From Novosphingobium terrae (GTDB lineage: Bacteria; Pseudomonadota; Alphaproteobacteria; Sphingomonadales; Sphingomonadaceae), in assembly GCF_017163935.1 (NCBI RefSeq), contig NZ_JABVZR010000002.1, forward strand, positions 2,480,001-2,544,000: 64,000 nt of DNA, read 5' to 3'. The notes below the pieces were generated by a model, which saw only the letters and a program-made list of their open reading frames with translations, had not been told where the DNA came from and did not search any database. The number at the start of each line of letters is the position of its first letter. Within the stretch, counting starts at the first letter, position 1. The position numbers and the translations under genes are program-made. Positions 36,766 through 44,402 of this stretch are shown here, one piece after another.

Positions 36766-37278
36766 TTGACGATGACCGCTATGCGTGACGAGCTGCATAT
36801 CCGCGATGTGGCCCCGGCTGATGCAGCCGAACTGGCTGATCTTCTCAATGCGATCATCGCGCGTGGCGGCACCACCGCATTGCAAGACCCGTTCAGCGCT
36901 GAAGATCTGGCCAAAACCTATCTGATCGGCCCGCATGTGCATTGCTGCTTCGTGGCCGTGGCTGCGGCAACGGGTCGGATCGAGGGCTTCCAGACGCTGG
37001 TGCGCAATCCGCCGCTGCCCGACGACATCGGTGATATCGCGACCTTTGCGCGCATCGATGGCACGCAGCGCGGGGTCGGCTCGGCCCTGTTTGCTGCAAC
37101 GAAGGCGCGCGCCCGCGCTCTGGGGTTGACGGCGATCAGCGCCACCATCCGGGCGGACAATCACGGCGGGCTGGCCTTCTATGGCAAGCAGGGCTTTGCC
37201 GATTATGCCGTCGCCCGCGCCATCCCGCTCAAAAATGGCGAGGCGGTCGATCGGATCACCAAACGCTGCCTGTTGTAA
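36766..37278 (+). CDS. GNAT-family N-acetyltransferase
   Basis: A 170-residue GNAT-fold protein. The acetyl-CoA loop is visible as RIDGTQRGVGSALF (about 105-118), followed by IRADNHGGLAFYGKQGF, the conserved motif B region. The TTG at 36766 has an AAAGGA site at a good distance; ATG at 36772 is the alternative. Substrate unknown: a small amine, amino acid or antibiotic is possible. It is divergent from the GH43 gene and ends 7 bases from the convergent histidine kinase gene, with no shared operon. Confidence 0.8.
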   Translation: MTMTAMRDELHIRDVAPADAAELADLLNAIIARGGTTALQDPFSAEDLAKTYLIGPHVHCCFVAVAAATGRIEGFQTLVRNPPLPDDIGDIATFARIDGTQRGVGSALFAATKARARALGLTAISATIRADNHGGLAFYGKQGFADYAVARAIPLKNGEAVDRITKRCLL

Positions 37279-37285
37279 AGGGCGT

Positions 37286-39391
37286 TCAGTTCGGGCGGGG
37301 CAGCGACAGCTGAGGCAACACCGCCTCCAGCCGCGCCGCCAGATCGGCCTGACGGAAGGGCTTTTCCAGCAACGGCAGACCGGCCTCGATGCCGCGCGCG
37401 TCGGAATAGCCCGAGACCAGCATCACCGGTACTCCCGGCCAGTCCCGCGCAACGGCGCGTGCCAGCTCCACACCGGTCATGCCCGGCATCAGGTGATCGG
37501 TGATGACGATGTCGACCTTGCCCTCCTGCCTCAGACACTCCAGCGCCTCGGCGCCCGAGGAGGCCTCGATCACCTCGAAGCCCAGTTCGGTGAGCATATC
37601 GGCGGTGCTCATGCGCACCAGCGGTTCATCATCCACCAGCAGCGCCACACCGGTCATCGCCGACACTTGCGCAGGCGCGGAGGCAGCAGGCTGCGCGGCC
37701 AAAGCCTTGCTGACCGGCAGCCACAGGCCGATCACCGTGCCCTTGCCGGGCGCGCTGCGGATTGTCAGCGCGCCGCCCAGCTGCGACGCCAGGCCATGCG
37801 CCATCGACAGGCCCAGCCCGGTGCCCTTGCCCACGCCCTTGGTGGAATAGAAAGGCTCGATGGCCCGCTCACGGGTTTCGGCATCCATGCCCACGCCCGT
37901 ATCGGTGACGGTGATGACGATATACTGCCCCGGCCTGACCTCGCCATGGCCGGCACCCACCGTCCGCGCATCGGCGGACAGTTTGAGCAGGCCCCCGTCC
38001 GGCATGGCATCGCGCGCATTGACCGAAAGGTTGAGCAGCGCCATCTCGACCTGATTGTGATCGGCCAGAGCCAACGGCAACCCCGGCGCCACATCATAGA
38101 CCAGCGCCACCTGAGGCCCCAGCGTGGTGAGCAGCAGCTCACGCATGCCCGCCATCAGCGCGGCAAGATCCACCGGCTCGGGGCTAAGCGGCTGGCGCCG
38201 CGCAAAGGCCAGCAGGCGCTGCACCAGCGTGCGGGCGCGGTCGGCGGATTGCAGGGCACCGGAGATGATGCGCTGTTCGCGCTCGCCACCGACCTGCCGG
38301 CGTTGCAACAGATCCAGCCCGCCAATGATGGGGGCCAGCAGATTGTTGAAATCATGCGCCACGCCGCCGGTAAGCTTGCCCATGGCGTCCAGCTTCTGGG
38401 CCTGACGCAGGGCTTCCTGTGCGGTGACAAGCTCCTGCGTGCGGGCATGCACCAGATGTTCCAGCGTCGCCGCTGAGGTCTGGAGCGCCTCTTCCATCTT
38501 CTTGCGCTCGGTGATGTCGATGGAGAGGCCATCGAGCGTCAGCGGCGTGCCCTCGGGGCTGTAGGCAGGCTGGGCGCGGATGCCGATCCAGCGCATCTCG
38601 CCCGCAGGGGTGATCAGGCGATAGTCGATATCGTAATCGCCGCCGGTGGCGATGCTGCTGGCCAGCGCCTGCTCCACCCGCGCCCGGTCCTCCGGATGGA
38701 TGGCGGCGTGCAGCTCGGCATAGCTGAAGGGCTGATCGGGATCGCGCCCGAAATTGATGCGGCACATGGGCGAGGTGTCCAGCTCGCCCGAGGCGATATG
38801 GAAGGACCACAGGCCGATGCGCCCCGCCGCCACCATCAGGCTGCGCTGGCGACTGTCATTCTTCACCTGATCGAGCAGGCGTGCATTCTCGATGGCGATC
38901 CCGGCCAGACGGGCCAGACTTTCCAGACGGCGCACCATATGCCGCGGCTGATGGCCCATATCCGCCCAATAGGCGCCCAGCGCCGCCACGGCGCGCGGGG
39001 AGCCGATGGGCACCATCACCAGACTGCGCACGAAGGTGGGCGTATAGGCTTCCTGCGGGATGCGCGGATCTTCGGTGGTATCGGCGATGCGGACGGTCTG
39101 CAGGTTCTGCATCGCCCAGCCGGAGATGCAGCTGTTTTCATCAAAACGCTTGCCCGCCCAGAGCGGGGCCATCGCATCCTCGACAGCGTAGAAGCAGCGG
39201 CCCGGCTCGCGGATGATGACGGCGATGCCATCGGCGCCGACGACCTTGCGGGCGGTCTGCCTCAGCACGGCGACCACCTCGTCCAGCGATCTGGCGGCGG
39301 CGAGCTTTTCGCTCGCTTCGATCAGATCTTCTTCAAAATTGGGCGTACTGTCGGCCGCCGGATGATCTGCACTGCGCAAGGTCTTCTCCAC
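37286..39391 (-). CDS. Hybrid sensor histidine kinase (GAF-PAS-HisKA-HATPase-REC)
   Basis: A 701-residue soluble hybrid kinase without membrane spans. Order: GAF domain (about 20-175, with SCISGWAMQN and PRAVAALGAYW), PAS/PAC fold (about 185-305, ending DITERKKMEEAL), dimerisation helix with phospho-acceptor His in GGVAHDFNNLL (about 345), ATPase domain with NARDAMPDGG, DTGVGMD and GTGLGLSM, then a C-terminal receiver domain with VDDEP and the phospho-Asp in VITDHLMPG and switch Lys in EKPFRQ. The start GFDFNNL class resembles light- or stress-sensing PAS/GAF kinases of sphingomonads. No partner regulator is encoded next to it. Signal unknown. Confidence 0.93.
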   Translation of the reverse strand: MEKTLRSADHPAADSTPNFEEDLIEASEKLAAARSLDEVVAVLRQTARKVVGADGIAVIIREPGRCFYAVEDAMAPLWAGKRFDENSCISGWAMQNLQTVRIADTTEDPRIPQEAYTPTFVRSLVMVPIGSPRAVAALGAYWADMGHQPRHMVRRLESLARLAGIAIENARLLDQVKNDSRQRSLMVAAGRIGLWSFHIASGELDTSPMCRINFGRDPDQPFSYAELHAAIHPEDRARVEQALASSIATGGDYDIDYRLITPAGEMRWIGIRAQPAYSPEGTPLTLDGLSIDITERKKMEEALQTSAATLEHLVHARTQELVTAQEALRQAQKLDAMGKLTGGVAHDFNNLLAPIIGGLDLLQRRQVGGEREQRIISGALQSADRARTLVQRLLAFARRQPLSPEPVDLAALMAGMRELLLTTLGPQVALVYDVAPGLPLALADHNQVEMALLNLSVNARDAMPDGGLLKLSADARTVGAGHGEVRPGQYIVITVTDTGVGMDAETRERAIEPFYSTKGVGKGTGLGLSMAHGLASQLGGALTIRSAPGKGTVIGLWLPVSKALAAQPAASAPAQVSAMTGVALLVDDEPLVRMSTADMLTELGFEVIEASSGAEALECLRQEGKVDIVITDHLMPGMTGVELARAVARDWPGVPVMLVSGYSDARGIEAGLPLLEKPFRQADLAARLEAVLPQLSLPRPN

Positions 39392-39450
39392 TGCAGCGCC
39401 TATAGCATATTTTGCGCCGATTCCCCGCGCTATTTCCTATAAGCTTCTCC

Positions 39451-39488
39451 CTAGGTAATCGTGCAGATTGCCTAGGGGATGCCCCTAG
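39451..39488. repeat. Two overlapping inverted repeats sharing CCTAG
   Basis: CTAGGTAATC (39451-39460) is mirrored by GATTGCCTAG (39466-39475) with one mismatch. The right arm overlaps the start of a second, perfect pair CTAGGGG (39472-39478) and CCCCTAG (39482-39488) that encloses a 3-base ATG loop. The structure lies between the histidine kinase and the divergent small gene. It could be a protein-binding site or an RNA switch where alternative hairpins compete. Confidence 0.6.
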
Positions 39489-39523
39489 TGGATAGGGTTG
39501 AGGCGATGGAAAAGGTGACAGCT

Positions 39524-39883
39524 ATGAGCGAGACGGTATGGCAAGGCGAGACGGTAAAAGCCTGGCTGGCCAGTCGCTTTGCCGCATCGCAGGTGGATCA
39601 GGACCGGGCCGACCGGCGCGGCCGCGATTACGAGGATGATTACGACAAGGCCGCTGCGGAGGAGTTCGTCTGTCGGCTGGCGCGGGTGCATCCTTCCGTG
39701 GAGGATCAGGCGCGGTTCGGTGCCTATCTGAAAGAGCTGCTGGACCGCGATGAGTACAATCGCACCGGCGTCTACAGCGAGCGCCGCTTCGAGCGCGAGG
39801 TGAAGGCCTATCTGCGCAAGCTGATCAAGATGACCAAGGCGAACGCAGGCTTCGAGAACACATCGCATTTCCAGAAGGATTGA
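39524..39883 (+). CDS. Hypothetical small charged protein
   Basis: A 119-residue protein rich in Arg, Glu and Asp (RRGRDYEDDYDKAAAEEF, LKELLDRDEY), predicted mainly helical, with no signal peptide or membrane span. The ATG at 39524 is chosen because AAAAGG lies 8-9 bases upstream. Earlier in-frame starts exist at 39506 (ribosome site too close) and 39479 (the codon is inside a hairpin loop). I do not recognise the family. It is divergent from the hybrid histidine kinase and may be linked to it in function. A dispersed repeat begins 12 bases after its stop. Confidence 0.6.
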   Translation: MSETVWQGETVKAWLASRFAASQVDQDRADRRGRDYEDDYDKAAAEEFVCRLARVHPSVEDQARFGAYLKELLDRDEYNRTGVYSERRFEREVKAYLRKLIKMTKANAGFENTSHFQKD

Positions 39884-39894
39884 GGTCGGAGGGG

Positions 39895-40037
39895 GCCTCC
39901 GGCGGGCAAAGGGCTATCGCCCTTTGCAATCCCTTTAGTGTCAAGTTTGTGCCACGGGTTCGGCGTCAGATATCGGAAGCAATGGGACAGCTCTTGTAAG
40001 CCGCTGCGTGGAATGGGAATGCCCGTAAAGTTAGGGA
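39895..40037 (+). repeat. Dispersed ~140-bp repeat, copy 1
   Basis: This non-coding stretch is repeated in inverted orientation at 62442-62582. By eye the two copies agree at roughly 80% of positions over about 140 bases, with several exact blocks (for example GATATCTGACGCCGAACCC when read on the minus strand). It contains a perfect 9-bp stem GCAAAGGGC/GCCCTTTGC at 39906-39927 with a TATC loop. It lies between the small charged-protein gene and a lower-G+C lipoprotein gene. Confidence 0.85.
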
Positions 40038-40083
40038 GAGCGGACGCTGGCGCGAGCGAAAGAACAATGACATCTGGAGAGAT

Positions 40084-40539
40084 ATGAAGCGCGAGATAGC
40101 CTTTTTGTTGAGCCTAGCGTTATGTGCGAGTGGCTGCCACACGAAGGCAACCATTTATGGTAAAGGATGTGGAGCTCGTCCCGCAGGTTGGATCACACCT
40201 CGCCAAGGGCACAGCATCTGGAATGGCGTTGACACGGTAACCGTTGCTGCGAACGGCGCGTTGACATTCAACGGTGCCAATATCTCAAAAAATAGCCTTC
40301 GATCAAATTTGAAGCTGGCCCGAGGCTTAGAACCGGCGGTCATCATACACGCAAAATTTGATCCGGAGGTGAATTGCGAGAGGGTCTTAGAGATTCGACA
40401 AATGATGTCTCAAATGCTTGATTGCCAACACGGCCAGTGCGCCGAGGGGGAAGGTCATTGGTGGTTAATCGGTGATGTTGGCAGAAATCCGCAGCCCTAT
40501 GATCCTGAGGCTACGCCCAAGTCGGCGGAAACGCCTTGA
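40084..40539 (+). CDS. Lipoprotein with ExbD/TolR-like periplasmic domain
   Basis: A 151-residue lipoprotein: a short hydrophobic signal followed by lipobox CASGC (Cys18). The body follows the ExbD/TolR periplasmic pattern: VDTVTVAANGALTFNG (beta strands and NG turn), ISKNSLRSNLKLA (helix), AVIIHAKFDPEVNCERVLEIRQMM (strand, then helix). Unlike ExbD it has no N-terminal transmembrane helix with the functional Asp and carries extra cysteines (GKGCGAR, VNCER, LDCQHGQC). The DNA is visibly poorer in G+C than its neighbours and lies beside a dispersed repeat, suggesting acquisition. The fold call is by pattern only; function unknown. No ExbB/TolQ partner is nearby. Confidence 0.6.
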   Translation: MKREIAFLLSLALCASGCHTKATIYGKGCGARPAGWITPRQGHSIWNGVDTVTVAANGALTFNGANISKNSLRSNLKLARGLEPAVIIHAKFDPEVNCERVLEIRQMMSQMLDCQHGQCAEGEGHWWLIGDVGRNPQPYDPEATPKSAETP

Positions 40540-40775
40540 CGAAAGCGGCAGCTTTGTTGTCGGCTCCGGTTCGTCCGTTTTTGATTGAAATTTCCACACA
40601 GCGGCCACGAGGGCCGATACATGAATACGTCAATGACGCCTGGAACGGCTGGCTCCGCGCGCTATCTTCGCCGCATTGAGGCGGGCTGGATATGATTGGC
40701 GATGATCTGCCGCACTTAGCGGACTTTTCGCCGGGGCCAGCATGGGCCGGTGATCGCTCACCGGCCCACACGTGT
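40540..40775. other. Intergenic region with htpG terminator
   Basis: A 236-base interval between the lipoprotein and the convergent htpG gene. Small open frames exist but none has a credible ribosome site or family. The first about 150 bases keep the lower G+C of the lipoprotein gene. A strong hairpin at 40743-40768 is listed separately. Confidence 0.5.
40743..40768 (-). terminator. Terminator hairpin downstream of htpG
   Basis: A perfect 11-bp stem (TGGGCCGGTGA at 40743-40753 with its complement at 40758-40768) and a TCGC tetraloop lie 8 bases beyond the htpG stop. No clear U-tract follows. Confidence 0.65.
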
Positions 40776-42677
40776 TCAGGCCGTGGCGCGCTGGATCAGG
40801 CGGCCCAGCCGGTCGGCGAAGGCGCGCGGGTCAAGCGGCTGCTCGCCATCGACGATGCGCGCTTCATCGAGTAGCAGATGGGCTGCATCCGCACGCAGCA
40901 CATCGTCCTCGGGCAGAGCGGCGAGGCGGGCGATCTGGGCATGGCCGGGGTTGATTTCCAGCACGGGCTTGGCGCCGGCGGGCGTCTGTCCGGCATTGGC
41001 CAGCAGCTTTTCCAGCTGGCGGTCAAGCCCGCTGTCCGACGCCACCAGACACACAGCGCTGTCCGTCAAGCGATCCGACAGGCGCACATCCGAGACCTTT
41101 TCGCCCAAAGTCTCCTTCACGAAGCCGAGGAAGCTGCTGACCGCATCGCTGGCCTCGGCCTTGGGGGCTTCTTTGCCTTCGGGCAGCGGGATCAGGCTGA
41201 GATCCGCCGCGCCCTGCGTCACCGAGGTGAAGGGCTTGCCGTCCAGATCCATGCCGCGCGCCCAGAAGCTGTCGACCTGATCGGGCAGCAGCAGAACCTC
41301 GACGCCCCGCGCGCGGAAGCCTTCCAGCTGGGGCGATGCGGCGATGCGGTCCAGATCGCTGCCGGTGGCGTAATAGATCGCGGTCTGGTTTTCCTTCATC
41401 CCCGCGACATAGTCCTCCAGCGAGCGCCATGCGCCGCCTGAGGTCGTGGTCTTGAAACGGGCCAGACGCAGCAGCGGCTCGCGCCGTTCGAAGTCCTCAT
41501 AGAGGCCTTCCTTCAGCACCGCGCCGAAGGTCTCCCACAGCTTGCCATAGGCTTCGGCGTCGTCGCGGGCGGTCTTTTCCAGCTCGCCCAGCACCTTGCC
41601 GGTCAGGCCCTTGCGGATGGTGGTGAGGATCGGGCTGTCCTGGATCATCTCGCGCGACATGTTGAGCGGCAGATCGGCGCTGTCGACCAGACCGCGCACA
41701 AAGCGCAGATAACGCGGCAGAAGCTCAGCCTCATCGGTGATGAAGACGCGGCGGACATAGAGCTTCATCCGCCCCTTGCGGTCGGGGTCGAACAGGTCGA
41801 AGGGCTTGCTCTCCGGCACGAAGGCCAGCACCGAATATTCGTAACGCCCCTCGGCGCGGTAATGCAGGGTGAGGGCGGGTTCGTCCCACTGCCCGGCCAC
41901 GCTGCGGTAGAAATCGGTGTACTCTTCCTTGCTGATCTCGCTCTTGGGGCGGGTCCAGAGCGCGGTGCCGTCGGCCAGCTGGGTGGCTTCGGCATCAGGC
42001 TTGTCCTTCAGCACGATGGGCACGGGAACATGGCCGGACTGGGCGCGCACCATCTGCTCGATGCGGTGGCGCTCGGCGTAATCCTTGGCCTCTTCCAGCA
42101 GGTGCAGCACGATGCGGGTGCCGCGCTGCGGGGCTTCATCCAGCGCAACCGGCGCAATGGTGTAGGTGCCCAGACCATCGGAGGACCACACGGCGGCGGT
42201 CTCCTCGCCAGCCCGGCGCGAGATCACATCGACCTTTTCGGCCACCATAAAGGCCGAATAGAAGCCCACGCCGAACTGGCCGATCAGCTGGGTCTCCCCG
42301 CTGGCATTTTCGCTGCCCTTGGCGGCGGCAATGCTGTCCATAAAGGCCTTGGTGCCCGAACGCGCGATGGTGCCCAGCGTTTCGGCCAGATCAGCCGCGC
42401 TCATGCCGATGCCATTGTCCGCGATGGTCAGCTGGCGCTGATCGGCATCCAGCGTGATGGTGATCTGCAGCTGCGGGTCATCACCCAGCAGGGCGGGCGT
42501 GGCAATCGCCTCATAGCGCAGCTTTTCACAGGCGTCGGCGGCGTTGGAGATCAGCTCGCGCAGGAAGACGTCTTTGTCGGAATAGACGGAATGAACCATC
42601 ATATGCAGCAGCTTCGAGACATCGGCCTCGAAAGCATGGGTCTGTGGCGTAATGGTCTGGTCCGAAGGCGTCGTCAT
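40776..42677 (-). CDS. htpG: Molecular chaperone HtpG (bacterial Hsp90)
   Basis: A 633-residue Hsp90. The N-terminal ATPase domain has FLRELISNAADACEKLR, DNGIGM, the GTIARSGTKAF lid and IGQFGVGFYSAFMVA. The middle domain contains RVFITDEAELLPRYLRFVRGLVDS and LPLNMSREMIQ, and the C-terminal dimerisation domain follows. The ATG at 42677 begins the canonical short N-terminus; an in-frame ATG six codons upstream is possible. It is a cytosolic ATP-dependent chaperone, apparently monocistronic, with its own hairpin terminator. Confidence 0.97.
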   Translation of the reverse strand: MTTPSDQTITPQTHAFEADVSKLLHMMVHSVYSDKDVFLRELISNAADACEKLRYEAIATPALLGDDPQLQITITLDADQRQLTIADNGIGMSAADLAETLGTIARSGTKAFMDSIAAAKGSENASGETQLIGQFGVGFYSAFMVAEKVDVISRRAGEETAAVWSSDGLGTYTIAPVALDEAPQRGTRIVLHLLEEAKDYAERHRIEQMVRAQSGHVPVPIVLKDKPDAEATQLADGTALWTRPKSEISKEEYTDFYRSVAGQWDEPALTLHYRAEGRYEYSVLAFVPESKPFDLFDPDRKGRMKLYVRRVFITDEAELLPRYLRFVRGLVDSADLPLNMSREMIQDSPILTTIRKGLTGKVLGELEKTARDDAEAYGKLWETFGAVLKEGLYEDFERREPLLRLARFKTTTSGGAWRSLEDYVAGMKENQTAIYYATGSDLDRIAASPQLEGFRARGVEVLLLPDQVDSFWARGMDLDGKPFTSVTQGAADLSLIPLPEGKEAPKAEASDAVSSFLGFVKETLGEKVSDVRLSDRLTDSAVCLVASDSGLDRQLEKLLANAGQTPAGAKPVLEINPGHAQIARLAALPEDDVLRADAAHLLLDEARIVDGEQPLDPRAFADRLGRLIQRATA

Positions 42678-42754
42678 GGGTGAGCGGGGCTCCATTGAAT
42701 TGGGGAGCCGCGGACATGAGGCCTGTCGCCGGGGATTTCAAGGGTGTGGGTGCT

Positions 42755-43273
42755 TCACGCCTCCGGGCGAAGCAGAGCCATCAGCGTGATATCCTTCCAG
42801 TCGCCATCGATGAATTCGGCCTGCCGCAGCACGCCCTCGATGGCGAAGCCCAACTGGATGTAGAGCGCGATGGCCGCCTCATTCTCGGCATGCACGCGCA
42901 GCGAAAGCCGTCGCAGATTGAGGTGCCGCCAGCAATAATCGATCGCCAGCTGCATGGCCTGACGGCCATAGCCTTGCCCGCGATCCTCCACCTTGCCGAT
43001 CAGAATGCCCAGCGAGGCCGAGCGGTGGATCGCCTCGATCTCCATGATCTGCACATGGCCAATGATGTCGGGGCTGGGGCGCTTGCGGATGGCGAAAAAG
43101 ACGCGCTCGCGATCATTGCCCGCATTGAGCCAGAAATCGCTCTGGCGCTGCAGGTTCTGCGGCAGATAGGGGCGGTTGAGGCGGGTGATCGCGGGATCGT
43201 CGTCCCACAGGCACAGGGCGGGCAGATCGATCGGCAGGATCGGCCCCAGAGCGATGGCGTCAGTACGGATCAT
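42755..43273 (-). CDS. GNAT-family N-acetyltransferase (RimJ/RimL-like)
   Basis: A 172-residue acetyltransferase of the Acetyltransf_3 (RimJ/RimL) group. It has GHVQIMEIEAIHRSASLGILIGK, the acetyl-CoA loop DRGQGYGRQAMQLAIDYC and VHAENEAAIALYIQLGFAIEGVLR. The substrate is unknown; protein N-termini or small amines are possible. It sits alone between the small Ser/Thr/His-rich gene (30 bases upstream) and htpG. Confidence 0.85.
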   Translation of the reverse strand: MIRTDAIALGPILPIDLPALCLWDDDPAITRLNRPYLPQNLQRQSDFWLNAGNDRERVFFAIRKRPSPDIIGHVQIMEIEAIHRSASLGILIGKVEDRGQGYGRQAMQLAIDYCWRHLNLRRLSLRVHAENEAAIALYIQLGFAIEGVLRQAEFIDGDWKDITLMALLRPEA

Positions 43274-43303
43274 GAGCAGGCCCTGTGCCTATGCGGTCAA
43301 GGC

Positions 43304-43573
43304 TTAGCTGGAGCTGCCGGTGAGCGTGGTCGTGCCCGAGGTGGTGGAGGTCGGGTCGGTCAGCGCGGCGAGAATGTCACCGAAGCTCTGAGTGCTGGCT
43401 CCGCCGCCATGGTGATGACCGCCGTGATGCGGCTTGGCGGGCGTGGCGGTGGCCTGAGTGGTCGCCGTGGGATCGGTCGTGGTCGCGGTCTGCGCGACTG
43501 CCGGCGCGCTGCCGGTCAGCGAGCTGAGAAGCGAGGATGCGGTGCTGCTGACGCTGCCAAGGGAAAGAGTCAT
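43304..43573 (-). CDS. Small Ser/Thr/Ala-rich protein with a His-Gly cluster
   Basis: An 89-residue low-complexity protein. It has an N-terminal Ser/Leu-rich stretch (LGSVSSTASSLLSSLTGS), a Thr/Ala-rich middle, a PHHGGHHHGGG cluster near 48-58 and a short helix SFGDILAALTD, then a Thr/Ser tail. It has an AGAAAGG site before the ATG and codon use like its neighbours, so I think it is real. The histidines might bind metal. No family recognised. It lacks a classical signal peptide, although secretion by a non-Sec route cannot be excluded. Confidence 0.5.
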   Translation of the reverse strand: MTLSLGSVSSTASSLLSSLTGSAPAVAQTATTTDPTATTQATATPAKPHHGGHHHGGGASTQSFGDILAALTDPTSTTSGTTTLTGSSS

Positions 43574-43734
43574 GAGGCGAATACCTTTCTGGGATCAGCC
43601 GATCAACGACTGATCTGCGTGTTCCCTCCGCCTTCCGCATATCCGGCAACATGGCTGACAAAAGGTTAAAAATCGCGGCCCGCGACAATGTAACGGAATG
43701 TATGAGAAGGGCGCTTTGGCGGGGATTATCCGCT

Positions 43735-43772
43735 GCCCCCCGGCGGCAAGGCTGGGCCTGCCGCCGGGGGGC
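43735..43772 (-). terminator. Strong terminator-type hairpin
   Basis: A perfect 14-bp G+C-rich stem (43735-43748 with 43759-43772) and 10-base loop, 9 bases beyond the stop of the DUF1993 gene. No U-tract, but the stability suggests a transcript end. Confidence 0.65.
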
Positions 43773-43781
43773 CTCGATCCA

Positions 43782-44291
43782 TCAGGCGACGGGCTGGCCG
43801 CCGGCCAGAAAGTCCATCTTGCCCAGCGGCACGCCTTTCATGCGCATCAGCGCATAGGCCATGGTGACGTGGAAGAAGAAGTTGGGCAGGGCGAAATCGG
43901 TGACATAGCTCTGGCCGGTGAAGGGCACCTCGCCCTGAGGCAGCTTGAGCACCACCTGCGCCGTTTCGCGGCCCGCGAAACCGGCGGGATCGACGGCTTC
44001 GAGATAGGCGATGGTCTTGGCGATACGCTCACGCAGCTGGGCGATGCTGGCCTCTTCATCCGCCATGGCCGAGGGCTCTGCCTGACCGACGCGCACGGCA
44101 GCGAAGCGGGCGGTGTCCGAAGCGATCTGCACCTGCTTGGCCAGCGGCAGCATGTCCGCGATCAGCCGCGCGTTGAAAAGCTCCTCTTCCGCGATGCCGC
44201 TGTCGGCAGCCTTGGCCAGCACATGGTCAAGGTTCTTGAAAGCGCGGATAAAGGTGGGAACGGTCATGGCATAAAGATCGGGCATGGACAT
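43782..44291 (-). CDS. DUF1993 family protein
   Basis: A 169-residue cytoplasmic protein matching the DUF1993 pattern: it starts SMPDLYAMTVPTFIRAFKNLDHVL, has LAKQVQIASDTARFAA in the middle and LPNFFFHVTMAYALMRMKGVPLGKMDFL at the end. The family is related in fold to DinB-type four-helix bundles; no activity is established. The start may be the ATG at 44291 or at 44285, the latter with better spacing from AAGGA. It is a single-gene unit with its own hairpin. Confidence 0.85.
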   Translation of the reverse strand: MSMPDLYAMTVPTFIRAFKNLDHVLAKAADSGIAEEELFNARLIADMLPLAKQVQIASDTARFAAVRVGQAEPSAMADEEASIAQLRERIAKTIAYLEAVDPAGFAGRETAQVVLKLPQGEVPFTGQSYVTDFALPNFFFHVTMAYALMRMKGVPLGKMDFLAGGQPVA

Positions 44292-44402
44292 GTCCTTGAT
44301 GAAAGCCGCCTGTCGTCAGGGGGGCGCTGCGCAAGATGGGCATGGCCGGGGCTTTGTGAAGGCCTGTCTGTCGCGAAATTTATACCGCCATATCAGAGGG
44401 AT

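Noticed and set aside
39479..39523. Earlier start of the small charged protein at 39479
   Set aside because: The ATG is the loop of a perfect hairpin and lacks a ribosome site; ATG at 39524 has AAAAGG at proper distance.
40511..40771. Small open frame between the lipoprotein and htpG genes
   Set aside because: Runs through the terminator hairpin of htpG, has no ribosome site and resembles no family.
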